A stretch of 5,270 bases of DNA from Myxococcales bacterium. Lineage in GTDB: Bacteria; Myxococcota_A; Polyangia; Polyangiales; Houyiibacteriaceae. The position numbers were made by a program, and so were the translations under genes. The stretch lies in contig JAUXFZ010000222.1 of assembly GCA_030622585.1 (NCBI GenBank), positions 1-5,270 of the forward strand, written 5' to 3'. Positions 1-5,270 of the stretch are shown piece after piece; positions within the stretch are counted from its first letter, which is position 1; each line of letters opens with the position of its first letter. The notes under the pieces are model-generated. The model was not told the DNA's origin. It made no database searches and saw only the letters and a program-made list of their open reading frames with translations.

Positions 1-992
1 ACATACACGGTCCGGGCAAGGTTCAGCTGGACGATGCAGGCGAGCGAGAGCCCGGGCCGCGTGATGCGGTAGTGCGCGTCGCGGCTTGTGGCGTATGCGG
101 GACGGATGTCCGTTACGTTCGCATGGGCGGCCTCACGCGGCCGATGCCCATCGGGCACGAGCTTGCCGGCATCATCGAATCGACTGGCGCCGATGTCTCA
201 GGCTTGGCTCCCGGTACGCGAGTCGTGCTCAACCCGACCGCGTCCGCGAACATGATCGGCAACGGCGGACCGGAGGGCGGCTTCACGCAACAACTCCTCG
301 TTCGAAACGCAGCCGACGGAGGGTGCCTGTTTCCGATTCCGGACGACCTGCCCATGCATCTGGCCGCGCTCTCTGAGCCCCTCGGTGTGGGGATGAACGC
401 GGTCGATCGGTCCGAGGTCACACGGGACGATAAGGTCGCGGTGTTCGGCGCCGGGCCCATCGGTCTTTCAGCCATCGCAACGTTGCGCGATCGTGGCATT
501 TCGGATGTCGTCGCGATCGATCTGTCGCCGCGTCGCCTCGAGTTGGCCACGGCGCTCGGGGCGCGCGCAACGATCAACGCGTCCGAGCAAGATCCGTGGG
601 TCGAGCTCAAGAAGCTCCACGGCGAGGAGCCTCTGATGGGCATGCCGATGGCCGGGACGGATGTCTTCATCGAAGCGTCCGGAGCGGGAAAGGTGATCAC
701 CGACGTGCTGCAGAGCGGCAAAGCCGAGTCACGGCTCACCGTCGTCGCGCTGCATGAGCAGCCGGTGAACGTCAGCTTTCTCTGGGTGATGATGAAGCAG
801 ATGACAATCCGTGGCGCGATGGAGTACCCGGCCGACTACAACGATGCCATCGAGCTCCTCACGCGATGGGACTTGTCTCCGATGATTACCCATCGGTTCC
901 CGCTCGATCGCATCGGTGAAGCGATCGAGGTGGCGACGGATCCAAACGCGGGTGGCAAAGTCATGGTCGATATCGACACTGAGGTGAACTAG
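1..992 (+). CDS. Zinc-dependent medium-chain alcohol/polyol dehydrogenase, 5'-truncated by the window edge
   Basis: Cytosolic MDR-family enzyme expected to oxidise an alcohol, polyol or sugar with NAD+. The frame is open from the first full codon (3-5) to TAG at 990-992. A GTG at 72 is not the start, because the codons before it read like a normal MDR N-terminus (HGPGKVQL, then PGPRDAVVRV) and lead directly into ACGVCGTD. Catalytic zinc ligands are the Cys of CGTD (96-107), the His of GHE (153-161) and probably the Glu of SEPLGVG (375-377). The nucleotide-binding fold has GAGPIG (447-464), and an Asp in VVAIDLS (519-521) at the end of the second strand suggests NAD rather than NADP. The four-Cys structural-zinc loop is absent: between VVLNP (about 222-236) and GGFTQQ the segment is short and Cys-free. 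Sorbitol/threonine-dehydrogenase-like enzymes are the nearest general type. The substrate is unknown. It is coupled to the SDR gene that follows. Confidence 0.93.
   Translation, partial: IHGPGKVQLDDAGEREPGPRDAVVRVAACGVCGTDVRYVRMGGLTRPMPIGHELAGIIESTGADVSGLAPGTRVVLNPTASANMIGNGGPEGGFTQQLLVRNAADGGCLFPIPDDLPMHLAALSEPLGVGMNAVDRSEVTRDDKVAVFGAGPIGLSAIATLRDRGISDVVAIDLSPRRLELATALGARATINASEQDPWVELKKLHGEEPLMGMPMAGTDVFIEASGAGKVITDVLQSGKAESRLTVVALHEQPVNVSFLWVMMKQMTIRGAMEYPADYNDAIELLTRWDLSPMITHRFPLDRIGEAIEVATDPNAGGKVMVDIDTEVN
981..987 (+). promoter_or_regulatory. Shine-Dalgarno sequence for the SDR gene, inside the end of the dehydrogenase gene
   Basis: GAGGTGA matches the anti-Shine-Dalgarno end of 16S rRNA well. 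Its GAGG core ends 7 bases before the GTG at 992. The dehydrogenase stop TAG (990-992) shares its last base with that GTG. A ribosome finishing the first gene would therefore stop on top of the next start, which is the usual layout for translational coupling. This site decides the choice of GTG over any later ATG. Confidence 0.8.
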
Positions 993-1744
993 TGAGCAAC
1001 AACGCGGCGAGCTTTGATTTCTCAGGGGCGCGAGTCTTGGTGACGGGCGGCTCGAACGGGATCGGTACGGCGATCGCCAAGGCATTCGCCGATGCGGGTG
1101 CCGAAGTGCTGATTACGGGAACGCGTGCCTACGCGAGCGAGTACGACGGGGACCTGTCGGCCTACGCGTACCATTCGCTTCAACTCACCGACAAAGCGGC
1201 CATCGAGGGCCTGGCGGCGTCGCTCGATCGGCTGGATGTGCTCGTCAACAACGCGGGCTGCAATTTCCCCGGTGGCAAGCACGAAGCGGTCCCCGACGTC
1301 TTCGAAGAAGCGGTCGCGATCAATCTGTTTGGGGCCTACCGTCTCTCGGTAGGGTGTAGGGACAAGCTGGCGGCGAGCACCCTCGAAGGCGGGGCAAGCG
1401 TGATCAACTTGGCCTCGATGAGCGCCTTCTTCGCGGTTCCGATCGTGCCAGGCTACGGGGCGGGAAAGGCCGCGACCGTTCAGATGACCAAGAACCTCGC
1501 GGCGACCTGGGCCGGAGATAGCATTCGCGTCAACGCGGTCGCGCCGGGTCTCGTCGAAAGCAACATGACCGCCATGATGAAGGGGGTGGAACCCCTCGAG
1601 AAGCCGTTCATGGACCGAACCCCGCTCGGACGCTGGGGCGTGCCGGGAGACATCGCCCCGGTGGTGCTCTTCCTGGCCAGCTCATCGGCGCGTTTCATGA
1701 CGGGCCAGACCGTCCTAGTCGACGGAGGCTTCTCGGTTACCTAG
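992..1744 (+). CDS. Classical short-chain dehydrogenase/reductase (SDR family), 250 aa
   Basis: Cytosolic NAD(P)-dependent oxidoreductase of normal length for a classical SDR (about 250 aa) with every core motif present. These are the cofactor loop TGGSNGIG (residues 18-25), NNAG (86-89), the active-site Asn in INLFG (N111), catalytic Ser142 in INLASMS, and Tyr155/Lys159 in YGAGK, exactly 13 residues after the Ser. RVNAVAPG (179-186) and the C-terminal GQTVLVDGGF (238-247) are also typical. No acidic residue is obvious at the end of the second strand (LITGTR, 40-45), so NAD versus NADP preference cannot be called. The GTG start is chosen because of the Shine-Dalgarno at 981-987 and the one-base overlap with the preceding dehydrogenase stop. 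The two enzymes are probably co-translated and act in the same catabolic pathway, perhaps as successive oxidations. FabG-like sequences share this pattern, but the pairing argues against a fatty-acid synthesis role. The substrate is unknown. Confidence 0.95.
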   Translation: MSNNAASFDFSGARVLVTGGSNGIGTAIAKAFADAGAEVLITGTRAYASEYDGDLSAYAYHSLQLTDKAAIEGLAASLDRLDVLVNNAGCNFPGGKHEAVPDVFEEAVAINLFGAYRLSVGCRDKLAASTLEGGASVINLASMSAFFAVPIVPGYGAGKAATVQMTKNLAATWAGDSIRVNAVAPGLVESNMTAMMKGVEPLEKPFMDRTPLGRWGVPGDIAPVVLFLASSSARFMTGQTVLVDGGFSVT

Positions 1745-1862
1745 GCTCATCGCGACGCCCCTACGCACGCCCAAAGCCATCGAAATGTCGGGGATTCCGC
1801 ACGCGCAAATTAAACGCGTCGCACGGTTTGGAAGGTGGGAGCGATTCCGCTACACAGAACAC
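1745..1862 (+). other. Intergenic spacer between the SDR and cytochrome genes
   Basis: 118 bases with no supportable gene. It holds one small AT-rich patch (1806-1814) flanked by 5-base complementary arms, ACGCG (1801-1805) and CGCGT (1815-1819). A purine-rich GGAAGGTGGGAG lies at 1830-1841. No clear -35/-10 pair and no stem followed by a T-run was found. As the only sizeable gap in the window, it is the most likely place for a promoter serving the cytochrome gene, but that is inferred from position only. The ATG at 1785 lies here in frame with the cytochrome and is judged not to be its start. Confidence 0.35.
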
Positions 1863-2960
1863 ATGCGGTGTACACGCGCGGGGGGGTGTCTTGTGGCGCT
1901 CCTGCTAATGAGCTGCGGAAACGACGGGGCGTCTCGGCCCGGGCCTGCGCTCGAGCCGCGCCCAGAGATACAGACTTGTCTGCCCGACATATCGGAGGGA
2001 ATGCCCGCGCGCCTTTCCGACACCGATTGCTTCACTGATCTCAAGACGCTCGAGCCGGGGCCGGATCTGATCCCGTACGAGGTCAACGCGCCGCTGTGGA
2101 CTGACGGCGCCTTCAAGCCGCGATACCTGGTCGTGCCGAGCCCAGAGCAGATCACGATCCGCACGGACGGCTCCTGGGCCTTTCCGGAGGGAACTGTTCT
2201 CATCAAGGTGTTCGGTTTCGAGTTTCGACAGGACGACCCCGAGAGCCGTCGTGCAGTGGAGACGCGCTTCATGGTTCGTCAGGATGGGGACTGGGAGTAC
2301 GCGACCTATCAGTGGAATGACGAAGGGACGGACGCCACCCTGCTCGAGGAGCGCAAGGTCGTCGAGTACACGATCGAGAGTGCCACTGGGTCCGAGGTCA
2401 TCGAGTACGGCTTTCCGCAGTTCGACGATTGTGTGACCTGCCATGGTAGCGAAATCGACGATGTGCTCGGCCCCAAGACGGGCCAACTCAACCGCGATCA
2501 CGACTACGATGGCCTGGTAGCCAACCAGCTCGTCGCGATGGACGAGATCGGCCTCTTCGCCCTCGGCCCAGACGAGGAGATCGACCCGGATGCCGAGCCC
2601 CGTATGGCCAACCCGCCGAAGGGTGAAGGGACGCTCGAAGAGCAAGTTCGCGCGTACCTCGACGTGAACTGCGCCCACTGTCACCGCCCCGGCGCCTACG
2701 CGGACTCGGCCGAACATGGGCTCGATCTTCGGTACGAAGTCTCACTCGCAGACAGTGGCATCTGTGACCCGATGAAATACTTCACCGAGTGGGCCGGGCT
2801 GCCTCGGGTGGCGCCCGGCGATCCGGACGGCTCGGGGCTCATGCAACGGTTCCTCTTGGATGGTGTGTTGCGAATGCCCTCGACCGGTACGTCGACTGTC
2901 GACCCGTTCGGCACTGCGCTGCTCAGCGAGTGGATCACTGGGTTGACGACCTGCCCATAG
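1863..2960 (+). CDS. Lipid-anchored diheme c-type cytochrome, SO_2930-like family
   Basis: Predicted 365-aa exported electron-transfer lipoprotein. The N-terminus has Arg2 and Arg5, a short hydrophobic stretch (LVALLLM, 10-16) and a lipobox LMSC, so Cys18 would be lipidated. No Asp follows that Cys, which favours the outer membrane. Starting at ATG 1863 puts the signal peptide at the N-terminus; the in-frame ATG at 1785 would bury the lipobox at residue 44 behind 26 basic residues. Neither start has a well-placed Shine-Dalgarno. An N-terminal domain (about 55-185) carries PYEVNAPLWTDG (71-82), WAFPEGTVLIKVFGFE (105-120) and YATYQWNDEGTDA (146-158). Two heme sites follow: CVTCH (190-194) and CAHCH (270-274). 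Met338 in RMPSTG is the likely axial ligand of the second heme. Met226 or Met248 may serve the first. Non-heme Cys39/Cys56 and Cys301/Cys364 could form disulfides. The block order recalls the SO_2930 family (TIGR03806-like, from memory), whose role is poorly defined. No beta-helix partner gene is visible. Confidence 0.85.
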   Translation: MRCTRAGGCLVALLLMSCGNDGASRPGPALEPRPEIQTCLPDISEGMPARLSDTDCFTDLKTLEPGPDLIPYEVNAPLWTDGAFKPRYLVVPSPEQITIRTDGSWAFPEGTVLIKVFGFEFRQDDPESRRAVETRFMVRQDGDWEYATYQWNDEGTDATLLEERKVVEYTIESATGSEVIEYGFPQFDDCVTCHGSEIDDVLGPKTGQLNRDHDYDGLVANQLVAMDEIGLFALGPDEEIDPDAEPRMANPPKGEGTLEEQVRAYLDVNCAHCHRPGAYADSAEHGLDLRYEVSLADSGICDPMKYFTEWAGLPRVAPGDPDGSGLMQRFLLDGVLRMPSTGTSTVDPFGTALLSEWITGLTTCP

Positions 2961-2997
2961 ATCGCGGCCTCGTCGCCAGCATGCTATGGCAGGCGCG

Positions 2998-5270
2998 ATG
3001 ACGCGCTACGATCCCGCGACGATTGAGCCCAAGTGGCAGGCCTACTGGGACGAGGACGACACGTTTCGTACGCCCGAGGGGACCGACCGGCCGAAGACGT
3101 ACATCCTCGACATGTTTCCGTATCCGTCCGGGTCGGGGCTGCACGTCGGGCATCCGGAGGGGTACACGGCCACGGACATCGTGGCGCGCTACCGTCGGGC
3201 AGCCGGGTTCGACGTATTGCATCCGATGGGTTGGGACGCGTTCGGCCTTCCGGCGGAGCAGCATGCCATCCTCACCGGCACCCATCCACGGGACACGACC
3301 GCGCAAAACATCGCGACCTTCAGGCGTCAGCTCAAGATGCTCGGGTTCAGTTACGATTGGGCCCGTGAGATCGATACGACGTCTCCCGAGTACGTGAAGT
3401 GGACCCAGTGGATTTTTCTCAAGCTCTTCAATCGCGGGCTCGCGTATCAGAGTGAGGTGGCAGTCAACTGGTGCGCGGAGCTCGGAACCGTGTTGGCCAA
3501 CGAAGAGGTCATCAACGGCTTGAGCGAACGGGGAGGGCACCCGGTCGAACGCATGCCGCTGAGGCAGTGGGTGCTGAAGATCACCGCCTACGCCGACAGG
3601 CCCCTCGAAGACCTCGGAGAGGTCGAGTGGCCCAATAGCACCCGGATCATGCAGCAAGAGTGGATCGGGCGGTCCGAAGGCGCCGAGGTGAACTTTGACG
3701 TCGTCGGGCACGAAGAGATCATCGATGTCTTCACGACGCGTCCCGACACCTTGTTCGGAGCGACGTTCATCGTGCTCGCGCCGGAGCATCCCCTGGTCGA
3801 GGTGCTGACCACCGACGAACGACGCGACGAAGTGGCCGCTTACGTCGAGCAGGCCAAGAACAAGAGCGAGCGCGATCGACAGGCGAACAAAGACAAGACC
3901 GGAGTGTTCACCGGCGGCCTTGCGATCAATCCCGTCAACGGCGCAGAGGTTCCGATCTACATCGCCGACTATGTTCTGTGGGGTTACGGTACCGGGGCGA
4001 TCATGGCGGTGCCTGCGCATGACGAGCGTGATTTCGAGTTCGCGAGCACGCACGGTATTCCGATCATCGAGGTCGTCAGTAAGACGGGAGCGCCGGCCGA
4101 TACACCTTTGCGGGAGGCGATGACCGAGCAGGGCGTTGCCGTGAACTCTGGCAAGTACGACGGCCTGCAGACGGCCGAGTTCAAGAGCCGCGTCGCAGCC
4201 GATCTCGAGGCGGCCGGTAAAGGCATCTCTCGCGTCGAATACAAGCTCCGCGATTGGGTGTTTTCTAGGCAGCGATATTGGGGCGAGCCGATCCCAATCT
4301 ACTTCCCGGTCGACACCGAAGGCGATCCGCGTGCGGGCGCGGACTACACCATTCGATATGATGAGCCGCTTGCGGTCGAGGAGAGCGAGCTTCCACTTCG
4401 ACTCCCCGAGCTCGACGACTACAAGCCGGGTACCGATCCGGCAGGGGTGCTAGCGAGAGCCGAGGACTGGCGCTTCTTCGAGAAGGGCGGCCAGTGGTTC
4501 GCGCGCGAGACGAACACGATGCCCCAGTGGGCGGGCTCCTGTTGGTACTACCTTCGATTCATCGATCCGGACAACACGCAGGCGCTCTGCTCCCCTGACC
4601 TCGCTGCGCGATGGCTTCCCGTCGACCTCTACGTGGGCGGCGCCGAACATGCCGTCCTGCACCTTCTCTACGCCCGCTTCTGGCACAAGGTCCTCTACGA
4701 CGAAGGCGCTGTCCCCACCAAAGAGCCTTTCAAGAAGCTCGTTCACCAAGGGATGATCCTCGGAGAGGGTGGGCAAAAGATGAGCAAGTCGCGGGGCAAC
4801 GTCGTGAACCCCGACGACGTCGTCGCCGAGTTCGGCGCCGACTCGATGCGCATCTACGAGATGTTCATGGGCCCGCTCGAAGCAACGAAGCCCTGGAGCA
4901 CGAGCTCGATCTCCGGCGTCCGTCGCTTTCTCGACCGCGTGTTCGCGGTGACGCTCCGTGCGGATGCGAGCGCGAGCCCGGACGATGCGCTCACGCGCTT
5001 GCAGCATCAGACCACTCGGAAGGTCACCGAGGACATCGAGGCGATGCGTTTCAACACCGCCATCAGCGCGATGATGGTCCTCACCAACGAGTTGATGAAG
5101 CTCGAGCATGTGCCGACCGAAGTCCACGGGGTCCTTGCCAGGCTCGTCCACCCCTTCGCCCCCCACCTGGGCGAGGAAGTCTGGGAAATGCTCGGCCACA
5201 CCCCCAGCATCCAAACCGAACCCTGGCCCACCTACAACCCCGCTCTGTGCGAAGAAGACGAGATCGAGAT
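2998..5270 (+). CDS. leuS: Leucyl-tRNA synthetase, 3'-truncated by the window edge
   Basis: Cytosolic class I synthetase that charges tRNA-Leu with leucine and edits misacylated products. 757 full codons are visible without a stop. Bacterial LeuRS is usually about 800-880 aa, so mainly the C-terminal domain is missing. In order: PYPSG followed by HVGH (HIGH motif, 49-52); WDAFGLPAEQ; the CP1 editing domain with TTRPDTLFG (246-254, Thr-rich wall) and GTGAIMAVPAHDERDFEF, whose last Asp is the conserved editing Asp; SRQRYWGEP (423-431); ETNTMPQWAGSCWYY (502-516); GGAEHAVLHLLYARFW (547-562); KMSKS (594-598); and the helical anticodon-binding domain (MRFNTAISAMM, then HPFAPHLGEEVW from 718). The zinc-knuckle region after VNWC (158-161) has no further Cys. 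ATG 2998 puts HVGH at the same residue numbers as E. coli LeuRS. In-frame ATG 2986 would add four residues, and neither start has a strong Shine-Dalgarno. It lies 37 bases after the cytochrome stop, so no room exists for a T-box leader. Confidence 0.98.
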   Translation, partial: MTRYDPATIEPKWQAYWDEDDTFRTPEGTDRPKTYILDMFPYPSGSGLHVGHPEGYTATDIVARYRRAAGFDVLHPMGWDAFGLPAEQHAILTGTHPRDTTAQNIATFRRQLKMLGFSYDWAREIDTTSPEYVKWTQWIFLKLFNRGLAYQSEVAVNWCAELGTVLANEEVINGLSERGGHPVERMPLRQWVLKITAYADRPLEDLGEVEWPNSTRIMQQEWIGRSEGAEVNFDVVGHEEIIDVFTTRPDTLFGATFIVLAPEHPLVEVLTTDERRDEVAAYVEQAKNKSERDRQANKDKTGVFTGGLAINPVNGAEVPIYIADYVLWGYGTGAIMAVPAHDERDFEFASTHGIPIIEVVSKTGAPADTPLREAMTEQGVAVNSGKYDGLQTAEFKSRVAADLEAAGKGISRVEYKLRDWVFSRQRYWGEPIPIYFPVDTEGDPRAGADYTIRYDEPLAVEESELPLRLPELDDYKPGTDPAGVLARAEDWRFFEKGGQWFARETNTMPQWAGSCWYYLRFIDPDNTQALCSPDLAARWLPVDLYVGGAEHAVLHLLYARFWHKVLYDEGAVPTKEPFKKLVHQGMILGEGGQKMSKSRGNVVNPDDVVAEFGADSMRIYEMFMGPLEATKPWSTSSISGVRRFLDRVFAVTLRADASASPDDALTRLQHQTTRKVTEDIEAMRFNTAISAMMVLTNELMKLEHVPTEVHGVLARLVHPFAPHLGEEVWEMLGHTPSIQTEPWPTYNPALCEEDEIE

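Noticed and set aside
113..739. Minus-strand open frame of 208 codons across the alcohol dehydrogenase
   Set aside because: The composition is Arg/Ser/Pro-rich, as expected from antisense GC-rich DNA. It covers the catalytic and nucleotide-binding motifs of the + strand gene.
1752..1822. Inverted repeat GCGACGC / GCGTCGC in the spacer before the cytochrome gene
   Set aside because: The arms are only 7 bases, 57 bases apart, and made of GC-rich words common here. No T-run follows, so it is neither a terminator nor a convincing operator.
1905..2717. Minus-strand open frame of 270 codons across the cytochrome gene
   Set aside because: It is in register with the cytochrome codons and has no family motif, whereas the + strand has a lipobox and a CXXCH motif within the same span.
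2891..2903. Two GTCGAC palindromes separated by one base near the end of the cytochrome gene
   Set aside because: They simply encode part of Thr-Ser-Thr-Val-Asp in an intact frame. Short palindromes are expected by chance.
992..2960. Idea that the dehydrogenases pass electrons directly to the cytochrome
   Set aside because: The dehydrogenases are NAD(P)-dependent cytosolic enzymes, while the cytochrome is exported and separated by a 118-base gap. No quinoprotein or flavin linker is present.
2935..4053. Minus-strand open frame of 372 codons across leuS
   Set aside because: It is in exact codon register with leuS, where antisense stops need sense TTA, CTA or TCA codons, which are rare in GC-rich genes. 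The leuS frame has full family motifs, and the reverse protein shows no recognisable domain.
4450..5214. Minus-strand open frame of 254 codons across the end of leuS
   Set aside because: Same codon-register shadow effect, and it lies over the conserved KMSKS and anticodon-binding regions of leuS.

Overview
The window is a compact, GC-rich stretch with all four recognisable genes on the + strand: two complete (SDR, cytochrome) and two cut by the window edges (alcohol dehydrogenase, leuS). Codons mostly end in G or C, and GTG is used as a start. The third gene encodes an exported, lipid-anchored c-type cytochrome, which points to a Gram-negative bacterium with a periplasm. The lipoprotein style and the LeuRS subtype would fit a Myxococcota or other 'deltaproteobacterial' or Planctomycetes-like genome. 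That placement is an impression, not a demonstrated assignment.

Layout. (1) 1-992: 3' part of a medium-chain zinc-dependent, NAD-type alcohol/polyol dehydrogenase whose reading frame runs in from the left edge. (2) 992-1744: classical short-chain dehydrogenase/reductase. Its GTG start shares one base with the preceding stop and has a clear Shine-Dalgarno sequence inside the upstream gene, so the two form a translationally coupled pair. (3) 1745-1862: 118-base spacer with no gene and only weak sequence signals. (4) 1863-2960: lipoprotein with two CXXCH heme motifs, resembling the SO_2930-type diheme cytochrome family. (5) 2961-2997: 37-base spacer. (6) 2998-5270: leucyl-tRNA synthetase (leuS), 757 codons visible, running off the right edge.

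The two dehydrogenases probably carry out successive or alternative NAD(P)-dependent oxidations in one catabolic route. No substrate can be read from the sequence. The cytochrome acts outside the cytoplasm, and nothing visible ties it functionally to the dehydrogenases or to leuS. leuS is a housekeeping gene that closely follows the cytochrome, with no visible terminator between them and no room for a T-box or long leader.

I found no tRNA or rRNA gene, insertion sequence, CRISPR array, phage or defence gene, and no convincing new system. The points most worth a second look are the little-characterised diheme lipoprotein, the dehydrogenase that lacks the structural-zinc loop, and start-site corrections for two genes.
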